Assembly: GCF_029395535.1 (NCBI RefSeq)
Contig: NZ_CP113920.1
Coordinates: 1,178,001-1,242,000 of the forward strand
Length of the DNA stretch: 64,000 nucleotides
Origin: Bifidobacterium sp. ESL0732
GTDB lineage: Bacteria > Actinomycetota > Actinomycetes > Actinomycetales > Bifidobacteriaceae
Direction: 5' to 3'
Positions 1 to 7,721 of this stretch are shown piece by piece (positions within the stretch are counted from its first letter, which is position 1; every line of letters starts with the position of its first letter). The translations under genes were made by a program, and so were the position numbers. Under the pieces are notes generated by a model that saw only the letters and a program-made list of their open reading frames with translations, was not told the DNA's origin and made no database searches.

Positions 1-1
1 C

Positions 2-112
2 GCAAGCTCCGGATTCCGCCAGGATGCTGACGATGGGTGGCTTGAGATGGGTAATAACACCATGTTGGTGGCCTCGCGTCGGACCGGAAGGTATTCCCTT
101 CGCTCGTTGTAA
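2..112 (+). CDS. C-terminal end of an unidentified protein (truncated by window edge)
   Basis: Frame 2 is open from the window edge to a TAA at 110-112 and gives a 36-residue tail ending in WLEMGNNTMLVASRRTGRY plus five residues. The composition is protein-like, with balanced aromatic and charged residues. The gene would converge on the minus-strand MFS transporter that ends at 236. I do not recognise the family from this tail. Bases 113-235 hold no gene or strong terminator that I can see. An open frame this short could be chance, so the call is tentative. Confidence 0.4.
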   Translation, partial: ASSGFRQDADDGWLEMGNNTMLVASRRTGRYSLRSL

Positions 113-235
113 AAAATCTGCGGCAAGCCATCGCAGTTCGATAGATACAATCACATCAGAGTCTTGTGGCTATCGACTTTTCTGGCATGGCGGGGTCGGT
201 GGATTCTCCGTGTTATCGTTCGTGGAATGTAAGCC

Positions 236-1549
236 TCACAGCAATTCCTTTTCGGCGGTTTCCGGTCCCAAGAACGCCACAATAGCCATGGTGAGCACGG
301 CTATGAGGGCGATGAGGTAATAGACCCATTTCTCGTTGCCAATGGTCAGCAACAGTGTGATGAGGTAAGGCATGAGCGCGTTGCACAATTTGGCTATGGC
401 ATTGGCGACCCCCACAAAGCGGAAACGTACACGTGTCGGGAACAGTTCCGGAATATAGACCGCAGTCACTGAAGCCATGAGCACGTACAGGATGACGACC
501 AAGGCGAATCCGACCAACGAAACGAGAACGATGTCATGTTGCATGGAATACAGGCAGCCCAGAGCCGCTTCTATGCCGAAGGCCGCGACGATCAGGCGTT
601 TCCGACCGATCCTGTCGATAAGGAACGAACCGATGAAACATCCCAAGGGGGCGCCGAGCATAATCAGTACGCTGATCCATAACGAGTGATGCAGGTCATA
701 GCCGCGCTTGAACAGAATGGTAGGCATCCATGTCGTGAAGGTGTATGAGCAAACCATGGTCGCCGTCACTGCCACCGTGGCGACGATGAAATTCTTCCAC
801 AAAGCTCGTATGGTGAAAGGCTGGGGCGCCTTTTCTTGTTGAGGAGAGGAGTCGTAAAAACCATTGACCGTGAGTCGACTGATGATGCATGCGGCTTCGG
901 TCCTGCGCCCCTTCACGAGCAGCCAGCGTGGCGATTCCGGCAAACCCCTCCTGAAGAACCAGATTAACAGCGCCAGAACGCCGTCGATGGCGAACAAGGG
1001 TCTCCAAGACCAATGTGAGATCACCATTGCGGAAAGGGCCATTGCCACCGGCACGCCAAAATTGGCGATCAGGTCAACGATAGCGCACCAGTGACCACGT
1101 TTGAGCACCGGCGCAAATTCATTGATATACGTGAAGCCGGTGACGAGCTCGGCGCCGAGGCCCATGCTGGCAATGAACCTGCAGATGATCAGCACCAGTA
1201 TATTCGGGGCGAACGTGCAGGCAAAAGTAAACAGGCCGAACACCAGAAGATTGATGCTGTACGAGATCTTTCTCCCCTTCGCGTCGCCGATGACCCCAGA
1301 GACCAGCGAGCCTATCAACAGTCCCAAAAAGCCGGCCGAGAGGAAGGTGGCATTCGTTCCGGAATCAGTGAAGTGTTGGGAAAGCAGACACGTTGCGATG
1401 GAACTGCCCATGTAGACGTCGATGCTGTCGATGAACATACCGGCCGCCACCAGAACCACGATCTTATAGAACAACGGTGAGGGTTTGGCCAGATTCAAAT
1501 CGTGCAGCAGCGACTCATCGGAAGGTATTGTGGGAGACTTTACGTTCAT
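236..1549 (-). CDS. MFS transporter, metabolite:H+ symporter type
   Basis: Integral membrane transporter of the major facilitator superfamily, 437 aa, the usual MFS length, with about 12 hydrophobic segments. Between the second and third helices lies GDAKGRKIS, the MFS loop motif (G-D-x3-GRK), and its second-half counterpart DRIGRKRL is also present. ESPRWLL, a signature of the sugar/metabolite branch, follows helix 6. The start is supported by an AGGGGGTG ribosome-binding site 6 bases upstream. The substrate cannot be read from sequence; sugars, aromatic acids and carboxylates are all handled by this branch. It stands alone, separated from the sugar cassette by tRNA-Gly, and no regulator lies beside it. 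Confidence 0.85.
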   Translation of the reverse strand: MNVKSPTIPSDESLLHDLNLAKPSPLFYKIVVLVAAGMFIDSIDVYMGSSIATCLLSQHFTDSGTNATFLSAGFLGLLIGSLVSGVIGDAKGRKISYSINLLVFGLFTFACTFAPNILVLIICRFIASMGLGAELVTGFTYINEFAPVLKRGHWCAIVDLIANFGVPVAMALSAMVISHWSWRPLFAIDGVLALLIWFFRRGLPESPRWLLVKGRRTEAACIISRLTVNGFYDSSPQQEKAPQPFTIRALWKNFIVATVAVTATMVCSYTFTTWMPTILFKRGYDLHHSLWISVLIMLGAPLGCFIGSFLIDRIGRKRLIVAAFGIEAALGCLYSMQHDIVLVSLVGFALVVILYVLMASVTAVYIPELFPTRVRFRFVGVANAIAKLCNALMPYLITLLLTIGNEKWVYYLIALIAVLTMAIVAFLGPETAEKELL

Positions 1550-1793
1550 CGTTCACACCCCCTAATGAAAAAACTCGAGGTGAACGCTGATCGAGAACCC
1601 GCTTCATGCGCGTCAAGGCAGTATCCTCTTTGCCCGTGTTGTCCAACCAAACCCTTTTGCTTTTTCATAATCCTCTCCATCGCTGAACTTGATTCCGTAT
1701 GTTAGGCAGGACATTCCGGGATGGTCAGAAAGGCTTCACATGTTGGAAGAAACAGGTCCGGACTTATGGACGGATATCGCAGGGAAAAATATC
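1550..1793. other. Intergenic stretch upstream of the MFS gene
   Basis: This gap carries the MFS gene's ribosome-binding site next to 1549 and presumably its promoter. I see no convincing open frame, RNA gene or perfect dyad in it. It leads into the thrS-leader-like repeat at 1794. Confidence 0.4.
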
Positions 1794-1825
1794 TTGATTA
1801 CCGTCCAGGCCTAGCCTAGTAACGC
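1794..1825 (+). repeat. Direct repeat copy 1: duplicate of the thrS upstream segment
   Basis: This 32-bp segment nearly repeats 7660-7693 just before thrS. Two blocks are identical: ATTACCGTCCAGGCCT (here 1797-1812, there 7664-7679) and CCTAGTAACGC (here 1815-1825, there 7683-7693). The two copies bracket tRNA-Gly and the whole MFS/TetR/glycosidase/GPH cassette. TTGATT with TAGTAA 17 bases downstream could be a weak promoter. Confidence 0.7.
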
Positions 1826-1929
1826 AGTCACCAAGGCAAGGATGCTTGAGACCTATCCGGCGCCGTGTTGCAACTGCGTTGTGCGTGATGCCTAGGAGAT
1901 GGATGCTTTTCGCGAAACGCGCCGATGAC

Positions 1930-1958
1930 TTGCGAGATGACCGGCGTACCTGTATATT
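1930..1958 (+). promoter_or_regulatory. Promoter of tRNA-Gly
   Basis: TTGCGA at 1930-1935 and TATATT at 1953-1958 are separated by 17 bases, a sigma70-like arrangement, and lie 18 bases before the mature tRNA 5' end. Confidence 0.65.
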
Positions 1959-1975
1959 TTCTGTCTGTTGTCTGT

Positions 1976-2048
1976 GCGGACATAGCTTAGTTGGTAAAGC
2001 GCGACCTTGCCAAGGTCGAGAGCGCGGGTCCGAGTCCCGTTGTCCGCT
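1976..2048 (+). tRNA. tRNA-Gly (anticodon GCC)
   Basis: The 73-nt cloverleaf is complete. The acceptor stem GCGGACA pairs with TGTCCGC (discriminator T), and the D arm closes with GCTT/AAGC. The anticodon stem CGACC/GGTCG holds the loop TTGCCAA, so the anticodon is GCC. The T arm GCGGG/CCCGT encloses TCCGAGT. CCA is not encoded. The gene sits between the two thrS-leader-like repeats. Confidence 0.96.
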
Positions 2049-2101
2049 CTTTTAGTTCTTTTTGTGTATATTCACATTTTTTTCCAAGAATTATCTGGTA
2101 T

Positions 2102-2144
2102 ATAAAAATAGTGCCGTGACTTGTCAATCGGCAGGTCACGGCAC
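2102..2144 (-). terminator. Rho-independent terminator of the second MFS gene
   Basis: A perfect 10-bp stem, GTGCCGTGAC at 2111-2120 with GTCACGGCAC at 2135-2144, is followed on the minus strand by TATTTTTATA. It lies just downstream of the minus-strand stop at 2173. Confidence 0.85.
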
Positions 2145-2172
2145 AATCATTGATTATCGGAAACTTGAAGGA

Positions 2173-3447
2173 TTACTTCACTTTCTTGATGAACAGGATG
2201 ACGATGGCACCGGCCATAACGGCGACGATGGCCACTGGGAAGACCCAGAAGTACCCATTAGTCAGCGAGACTACCGAGGAGACGACGATAGGTGCGATGA
2301 CCTGTCCGAGAGTATTGGCGAGGTTCAGGATGCCCAGATCCTTGCCGGCTTCGTCAGGATTCGGCAGAACGTCGACATTCAGAGCCTGATCGACGGCCAT
2401 GTAGATTCCATAGCCTAGTCCCATCACACCCGCATAGATTAGCATTGCCGTCTTCGTGGGCCAGAGCCACGGCACCGCAATGCCGACGGCAATGATCAGC
2501 GACGAAATGAAGACGGGAAGCTTACGCTTGCCAAGACGGTCTGAAATCGGGCCGGAAAGCAGAGATACAGCCAGAGAGATAACCATGGTGATCACAGCCA
2601 TGCTGGAAACCGTTGCGGCAGCGGCCTTGTCGCTTTGCCCGATATAACGCATGCAGACGTAAAGCTGGAAGCCGACGATCATGTTGTAGCCGAAAATCAG
2701 CATCAGACGGCCGATAAGGGCGAGATAGAAATCCCGAGCTCCCTGAATCGGCGGGCGGAACTGCATAACGACCTGTTTGAAGCTGAACTTTTCGGAGCTG
2801 TCGTTCTTCGAAGGAAGTTCGCGCGGAATAAGGATGACGGTGCCGATGCCGCAGAAAATCCAGCATACGGTGCCGATGAGGAATCCGGTCTTTGGTGCGT
2901 TGATGAACGCCGAACCGATGATGGTTCCCAACGACTGACCGACAATTTGGCCGGCGCCGTAGAAAGCGCTCATCGTACCACGATATTTCTGTGGAACGCG
3001 ATCTGAAAGAATCGCGACACAAGGTGCAAGCATGCAGTTGAGGCCGACCTGCAGCAACGACCAGGAAGCGACGATGCCCACCATCGTGGTGGAGATGGAG
3101 GTCAGGTAGAAGCCGACCGCGGCGACTGGTCCTCCTACGATGATCCATGGCGTACGCTTGCCGAATCGGCTGTGCGATGCGTCGGAGAGTGCGCCGAATA
3201 TGACGTTGGAGATCAAGGCGAAAATAATGCCGATGGAGTTCATCGTACCGAGGACGGTTTCTCCCTTACCTATTCCCAGTGTGTTGAAACGTGCGGGCAG
3301 CAACACCGAAGAACCGATGGTGCCGGACAGCATGAATACGACGCAGAAGAATATGAAACCGGCGCCAAAACGCCCAAGATTTAATTTGCTGACAGGTTTG
3401 CCTGTGTCAGGGGCAAGTTCCTCAGCCGAAATAACTGTGGTTTCCAT
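2173..3447 (-). CDS. MFS transporter of the sugar-use cassette
   Basis: Membrane transporter of 424 aa with 12 predicted helices and a short soluble N-terminus. It carries GALSDASHSRFGKRTPW, the expanded loop 2-3 motif seen in sucrose/oligosaccharide-type MFS carriers and GPH-like proteins. The start is set at 3447 because AAGGAAGG lies about 6 bases upstream; an in-frame ATG at 3468 has no such site. It diverges from the TetR gene, and a perfect dyad (3509-3524) sits in its upstream region, so control by that repressor is likely. Whether it imports a sugar or exports one is not visible. The substrate presumably matches the neighbouring glycosidase, by context only. Confidence 0.85.
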   Translation of the reverse strand: METTVISAEELAPDTGKPVSKLNLGRFGAGFIFFCVVFMLSGTIGSSVLLPARFNTLGIGKGETVLGTMNSIGIIFALISNVIFGALSDASHSRFGKRTPWIIVGGPVAAVGFYLTSISTTMVGIVASWSLLQVGLNCMLAPCVAILSDRVPQKYRGTMSAFYGAGQIVGQSLGTIIGSAFINAPKTGFLIGTVCWIFCGIGTVILIPRELPSKNDSSEKFSFKQVVMQFRPPIQGARDFYLALIGRLMLIFGYNMIVGFQLYVCMRYIGQSDKAAAATVSSMAVITMVISLAVSLLSGPISDRLGKRKLPVFISSLIIAVGIAVPWLWPTKTAMLIYAGVMGLGYGIYMAVDQALNVDVLPNPDEAGKDLGILNLANTLGQVIAPIVVSSVVSLTNGYFWVFPVAIVAVMAGAIVILFIKKVK

Positions 3448-3508
3448 AAACACCTTCCTTGTGTTCATCTTCTCGGAGAACGTCCATGTCTCGGAGCGAT
3501 AGTTATTT

Positions 3509-3524
3509 GTTACTACCTAGTAAC
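3509..3524. promoter_or_regulatory. Operator candidate 1 (TetR-type dyad)
   Basis: GTTACTACCTAGTAAC is a perfect inverted repeat with 7-base arms and a 2-base centre, 62 bp upstream of the minus-strand MFS start. It matches the 16-mer at 4443-4458 at 13 of 16 positions. Confidence 0.6.
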
Positions 3525-3608
3525 TTAAATATAATCTCATTCTTGTTTGTGTCAATACAGTGAAGCTTGGCGTGTCGAATTCGCTCGACAACTCGCATGC
3601 TAAAATAA

Positions 3609-3629
3609 GTACTTTGTTATTAACAACAA
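3609..3629. promoter_or_regulatory. Operator candidate 2 (TetR autoregulation)
   Basis: The 16-mer at 3609-3624 matches the 4443 site at 12 of 16 positions. Overlapping it is the odd palindrome TTGTTATTAACAA. It lies about 15 bases upstream of the TetR start, where a bound repressor would block expression. Confidence 0.55.
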
Positions 3630-3643
3630 ATAGGGGGTTGTGC

Positions 3644-4369
3644 ATGCCGCAAAAGGCCAAAAAACAGCAGTCGTCTACCGGAGCGAAAAAACGGGTCGAT
3701 GCCGAACGCTCCGAGATTGCCGCCATCATCAATGAGCATGCAGCCCCGGACACGTCGCATCGTCGCAAGAGGATGAGTTCCGAGCAACGCTTCGAGCAGA
3801 TCGTTGATGCGGCCGTCAAGGTGATTGCGCGCAAAGGCTATTACGGTATGTCGATTCAGGACGTGGCCAATGAAATTGGGATTTCCCAGACCGCGATCAT
3901 TCATCATGTCAAGAACAAGCGTGGCTTACTCATTGCTGTGATCGAGCGCCATTATGATCGTGCGGATGCGGTGAAGACCTATATGGATCAGTTCAACCCG
4001 GGAGGCCCTCGCGCTGGCGAGCTGCCGAAGATTCCCGAGGCGCTGCGCTGTGTGGTCCAGCAAAATGCCGAGCAGCCAGAGTTGGTGAAGGTCTTCGAGA
4101 CGCTCAACACCGAAGCGATGTCACCTGAGCATCCTGCGTATGCCTACTTTGCCCAGCGCCCGCAACGGATGATCGAAACGTTCCGTCAGCATGAGTGGGC
4201 CGTCCCCGATGGGGTGGACGGGGAATTCGTGTATATGCTGGCAAATGCTACGATGTACGGGCTTGAAGGACGTTGGCTTGCCAATCAGAAGAGCATCGAC
4301 TTTCTCAAGGAATGGGACCGCTACGCCGACTATCTCTTCCCACTGCCTCAATGGGAAGGCTGTCGTTAA
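3644..4369 (+). CDS. TetR-family transcriptional regulator
   Basis: DNA-binding one-component regulator of 241 aa. After a basic, poorly structured stretch of about 45 residues comes the TetR helix-turn-helix (about residues 50-96), with GYYGMSIQDVANEIGIS then QTAIIHHVKNKRGLL. The rest is an all-helical ligand domain. The start at 3644 follows a GGGG-rich site; an upstream in-frame ATG at 3560 would run back through the dyad at 3609 and is disfavoured. It lies between the divergent MFS gene and the glycosidase, and related dyads precede all three genes. I infer that it represses the cassette and is released by a sugar, though many TetR proteins bind other ligands. Confidence 0.9.
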   Translation: MPQKAKKQQSSTGAKKRVDAERSEIAAIINEHAAPDTSHRRKRMSSEQRFEQIVDAAVKVIARKGYYGMSIQDVANEIGISQTAIIHHVKNKRGLLIAVIERHYDRADAVKTYMDQFNPGGPRAGELPKIPEALRCVVQQNAEQPELVKVFETLNTEAMSPEHPAYAYFAQRPQRMIETFRQHEWAVPDGVDGEFVYMLANATMYGLEGRWLANQKSIDFLKEWDRYADYLFPLPQWEGCR

Positions 4370-4442
4370 GCAGCAGAGGCATCCTGCCGAGGTATTGCGA
4401 CAAACCCGCCGTGGGTTTGACAATAAGTTCCGCCCGTTTTAT

Positions 4443-4460
4443 GTTACTAGTTATTAACTA
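4443..4460. promoter_or_regulatory. Operator candidate 3 (before the glycosidase)
   Basis: GTTACTAGTTATTAAC at 4443-4458 resembles the perfect dyad at 3509-3524, and the odd palindrome TAGTTATTAACTA at 4448-4460 overlaps it. A further small dyad, TTGGTTACCAA, lies at 4480-4490. The site is about 90 bp upstream of the glycosidase start. Confidence 0.55.
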
Positions 4461-4546
4461 ATATTCATATTATGTTTTATTGGTTACCAACATTGACTTG
4501 TGCGGGAACGTCGTCGTGTCCGTACATGAATGGAAAGGTGCGGCGC

Positions 4547-6127
4547 ATGAACGAGCATGTTGAACAATATAAGCTTTTCGAGCTGAATCTGGAAGGAACG
4601 CAGGACGGCAATCCTTACGAAGACGTTGCTTTTGGTGCAAGGTTTGTTTCTCAGAAAAGTGGGGAATGTGTGAGTGTGAACGGGTTCTACCGTTCGGACG
4701 GCCATTATTCGCTACGTTTTATGCCCACCATCGATGGGGAATGGAGTTACGAGACCGAAAGCAATGATTCAACGTTAGCAGGCCATAAGGGTGTCATCGA
4801 AGTGGACAAAGCTTCGGCCAACAACCATGGAAGGGTGCAACTGGCCAGTGAAGTGCTCCGCGCCGAGGAAGCCAAGGCCTACGGAACTGAACTGCCGTAT
4901 CGTTTCTGTTACGACGACGGCACGCCGTACCAGCCTTACGGAACAACTTGCTATGGATGGATCAACCAGAGCGAGGACGTTCAGGAACAGACCCTGGAGA
5001 CACTTTCCAAGGCCCCATTCAATAAGATCAGGATGTGTGTGTTCCCGAAGTTCTATGACTTCAACCATGCAGATCCAGCCAGTTTCGCCTATCAGGGTTC
5101 CATGGAGTCCGGATTCGACCATCGCCGTTTCAATGAGGATTTCTTCAACAATCTTGATCACCGTATCGCCCAACTCGACGAACTCGGTATCGAGGCCGAC
5201 GTTATTCTGTTGCATCCTTACGACAAACCCAAGTGGGGCTTCAGCAAGATGAGCACCGAGGATGACGAATTCTATCTGGCCTACATGGCTCGCCGGTACA
5301 GCGCCTACAAGAACATCTGGTGGTCGCTTGCCAACGAGTATGACCTGATGCCTCAGAAGTCGCTTGAAGATTGGCGGTGTTACGCGCGTGTGGTCATGGC
5401 TAACGATCCCTTCAACCACCTGCGTTCGGTTCATAATTGCACACACGTCTACGATTACAACGAACCTTGGTGCACCCATTGCTCGATTCAACGTATCGAC
5501 ACCACCCGCACCACTGAAGACATCACGCAATGGCGTGCCCAATTTAGCAAGCCCGTAGTGTGCGACGAACCCGGGTATGAAGGTAACATCTATTGGGGCT
5601 GGGGCAATCTCACTGGTCAGGAACTCATGCGCCGGTTCTGGGAAGGCGCCATCCGCGGCGGCTATGTGACCCACGGCGAGACCTTCATCGACAAAGGGCC
5701 GCAGATCTGGTGGGCGCACGGCGGCAAGCTTCACGGCGAGGCTCCGCAGCGTATCGCGTTTATGAGGAAAATTTTCGAAGAGGCACCGCTTGATGCGGCT
5801 CCGCTGGACGCATCGCTTGCGCAGGATGCTATGTGGCCTACCTCCTCGCCTCTGCCCGAAGGCATGGCCGCCAATCCAGCTCTGGAGAAGGCGATGCAGT
5901 ACTGGGACGTTCCTGTATTGCGCAGCAGCACGGATTATCAGCTTGTCTATTTCGGCTGGTATAGGCCCCTTTATCGCGAATTCCCGCTTCCTGAAGGCAA
6001 AAGCTATAAGGTCGACGTCATTGATACCTGGAATATGAGCATCACCAGGCTTCCGGGAACTTACCAGAACTCGGTCAAAGTGGATCTCAATAAGCAATAT
6101 ATGGCCGTACGGATTCTCAAAGCCTAG
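4547..6127 (+). CDS. Glycoside hydrolase with DUF5060, DUF4038-like barrel and DUF5605 tail
   Basis: Predicted cytoplasmic glycosidase of 526 aa without a signal peptide. Residues 1-85 look like the DUF5060 beta domain (FYRSDGHYSLRF, DGEWSYET). Residues 115-430 form a TIM barrel like apiosidase-type GH140/DUF4038 enzymes, with the likely acid/base in SLANEYD (E264) and nucleophile in VVCDEPGYEG (E341). Residues 440-526 resemble DUF5605. GGAAAGG 8 bases upstream fixes the start at 4547; in-frame ATGs at 4472 and 4526 have no such site. Because it is intracellular, its substrate must arrive through the neighbouring GPH or MFS transporter. The exact sugar is unknown; plant-derived apiose-, arabinose- or rhamnose-containing oligosaccharides are possible from family context. 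Confidence 0.8.
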   Translation: MNEHVEQYKLFELNLEGTQDGNPYEDVAFGARFVSQKSGECVSVNGFYRSDGHYSLRFMPTIDGEWSYETESNDSTLAGHKGVIEVDKASANNHGRVQLASEVLRAEEAKAYGTELPYRFCYDDGTPYQPYGTTCYGWINQSEDVQEQTLETLSKAPFNKIRMCVFPKFYDFNHADPASFAYQGSMESGFDHRRFNEDFFNNLDHRIAQLDELGIEADVILLHPYDKPKWGFSKMSTEDDEFYLAYMARRYSAYKNIWWSLANEYDLMPQKSLEDWRCYARVVMANDPFNHLRSVHNCTHVYDYNEPWCTHCSIQRIDTTRTTEDITQWRAQFSKPVVCDEPGYEGNIYWGWGNLTGQELMRRFWEGAIRGGYVTHGETFIDKGPQIWWAHGGKLHGEAPQRIAFMRKIFEEAPLDAAPLDASLAQDAMWPTSSPLPEGMAANPALEKAMQYWDVPVLRSSTDYQLVYFGWYRPLYREFPLPEGKSYKVDVIDTWNMSITRLPGTYQNSVKVDLNKQYMAVRILKA

Positions 6128-6145
6128 CTTCCTGGGCAAAGTACT

Positions 6146-6181
6146 GTCGGTACCAATACTCGGACAGCTATTGGTACCGAC
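6146..6181 (+). promoter_or_regulatory. 13-bp inverted repeat between glycosidase and symporter
   Basis: GTCGGTACCAATA (6146-6158) pairs perfectly with TATTGGTACCGAC (6169-6181) across a 10-base loop. No T run follows, so it is not a canonical terminator. It could be an mRNA-processing or stability hairpin, or two operator half-sites. Confidence 0.6.
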
Positions 6182-6203
6182 GGAATCGAAAACTCCGGAA
6201 AAC

Positions 6204-6229
6204 TGGCGCATTGCATATTCGATGCGCCA
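6204..6229 (+). promoter_or_regulatory. Second inverted repeat before the symporter start
   Basis: TGGCGCAT (6204-6211) and ATGCGCCA (6222-6229) form a perfect 8-bp stem ending 22 bases before the GPH start codon. It is close enough to affect translation or to act as an operator. Confidence 0.5.
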
Positions 6230-6251
6230 AAATATTGTGAAAGATTGTTGA

Positions 6252-7580
6252 ATGACAGTACCGGCTGGAACTCAAACGAACAAACTGACGTTTCTGACAA
6301 AATTTGCATTTGGCATGGGCGATTTCTGGACGTCCATCGGCAATATCGCCATGGCCACCTACCTGACCATGTTCTACACGGATGTGGTCAAATTCTCTCC
6401 GGCGATGATCGCCTCAATGCTCTTGGTGGTGCGCGTTATCGCGGCCTTTTGGGATTTGTTGGTCGGCATCCTCGTCGATCGCACCGACAGCAAGTGGGGG
6501 AAGGCCCGCCCGTGGATGCTGGCCGGAGGCATCCTTTATGGGATTGCATTCCTCTTTCTGTTTACCGACCCGTTCGGCAACTCACTACAGGGCGCAATCT
6601 ATGCCTGGATCATCTATACGGTGGTCAATATCGCCTATTCGACGGTCAACGATTCTTACGCCTCGTTGACCTCCCTGCTCACTTCCGACAGCGACGAGAA
6701 GACGAGCCTCAATATCTATCGGATGACGATAGCCAATATCGCCGCGATGCTCGTTTATATTCTGGCCATGCCGATTATCGGAATGTTTGCCAACAAAGCC
6801 ATGGGTTGGAGTGTTTTCTTCGGGGTTATCGCAGTGATGATTCCTTTCGGATATTGGTTCACATTCCACAACACCCATGAAAAAGTGACTGCCCAGAACG
6901 CGGAATCTCAACGTGTTTCGGTGCTCAAACAGTTCAGAGCTTTGGCCGGCAACAAGTACTGGTGGGTTACACTGGGACTCAATTTCGCCTTGTGGATATA
7001 TAACGGCATTTCCAACGGTATGGCGGCATATATTTCGACCTACGTCCTGGGCAATTCCAATCTCACTGGGGTTATCGGTTTGGCTACGGTCATTCCGTTG
7101 ATCATCGGTCTGCCGTTGGCTGGTCCGTTAATCGTCAGGTTTGGCAAACGGAACCTCTCGTTGGCCGGTCTGGTGCTGGTTGTGGCGGGAAGCCTTCTGG
7201 TGCTGGTAAATCCGTATAACACGATGATGTTTTTCGTTTCGATCATCTTGAGGATGTTCGGAATGGTGCCGATGAATGCCTCTTTGAACGCGATGAGCGG
7301 TGACGTGGTCGAATACGGCGAAAAAACCACAGGCGTCAGGTCGGACGGCATCGTTTTCAGCTCCTCGAGTTTCTCTATGAAGATCGCCATGGGAGTATCC
7401 TCCGCAGCCATCGCATGGGTTCTTGCACAAAGCGGTTATGTCGGGGGAGCGCCACATCAGGCCGCGTCGGCGATACATGCAATGATCGATATGTTTGTTT
7501 GGGCTCCAATTGCCATGGTCGTCGTCATTGCTCTCTTGCTGTTCATCTACGATTTGGATGACCGTATCAAAGATCTCTGA
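6252..7580 (+). CDS. GPH-family sugar:cation symporter (MelB/XynP type)
   Basis: Membrane symporter of 442 aa with about 12 helices, the usual length for glycoside-pentoside-hexuronide:cation carriers. Family marks are FGMGDFWTSIGNIAMATYLTMFY near the N-terminus in outline (G-D in helix 1), the loop DRTDSKWGKARPW, and VEYGEKTTGVRSDGI (YGEK-x2-G-x-R) in the second half. These proteins bring in glycosides with Na+ or H+ without phosphorylating them. It follows the glycosidase in the same direction after 124 bases holding two hairpins, so import followed by intracellular cleavage is the natural reading. Confidence 0.9.
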   Translation: MTVPAGTQTNKLTFLTKFAFGMGDFWTSIGNIAMATYLTMFYTDVVKFSPAMIASMLLVVRVIAAFWDLLVGILVDRTDSKWGKARPWMLAGGILYGIAFLFLFTDPFGNSLQGAIYAWIIYTVVNIAYSTVNDSYASLTSLLTSDSDEKTSLNIYRMTIANIAAMLVYILAMPIIGMFANKAMGWSVFFGVIAVMIPFGYWFTFHNTHEKVTAQNAESQRVSVLKQFRALAGNKYWWVTLGLNFALWIYNGISNGMAAYISTYVLGNSNLTGVIGLATVIPLIIGLPLAGPLIVRFGKRNLSLAGLVLVVAGSLLVLVNPYNTMMFFVSIILRMFGMVPMNASLNAMSGDVVEYGEKTTGVRSDGIVFSSSSFSMKIAMGVSSAAIAWVLAQSGYVGGAPHQAASAIHAMIDMFVWAPIAMVVVIALLLFIYDLDDRIKDL

Positions 7581-7659
7581 GGCGTTTTCCAGGAGGATTA
7601 GAAGGAGCTATCTTCTCGGATTTCAGCCATGTCTGTGTTGCCACATAACCTAAGAGACG

Positions 7660-7693
7660 TTGAATTACCGTCCAGGCCTGCCCCTAGTAACGC
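7660..7693 (+). repeat. Direct repeat copy 2: thrS upstream segment
   Basis: Partner of 1794-1825. It ends 28 bases before the thrS start codon and so lies in the thrS leader or promoter region. The shared blocks are described under copy 1. Confidence 0.7.
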
Positions 7694-7721
7694 GGACCCT
7701 GAAAGCAAAGGACACCATACC

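Noticed and set aside
1930..2048. tRNA-Gly as part of a mobile element with attachment sites at its 3' end
   Set aside because: No second copy of the tRNA 3' end was seen in the 0-8 kb region, and no integrase is present. The bracketing repeat matches the thrS leader instead.
4775..6211. A 478-codon open frame on the minus strand across the glycosidase gene
   Set aside because: It mirrors the glycosidase, has no ribosome-binding site and a non-protein-like composition. The plus-strand protein has family motifs.
7581..7721. T-box or other tRNA-sensing leader before thrS
   Set aside because: The conserved AGGGTGG-type T-box core and specifier stem are not found. Only the direct repeat is conserved-looking.
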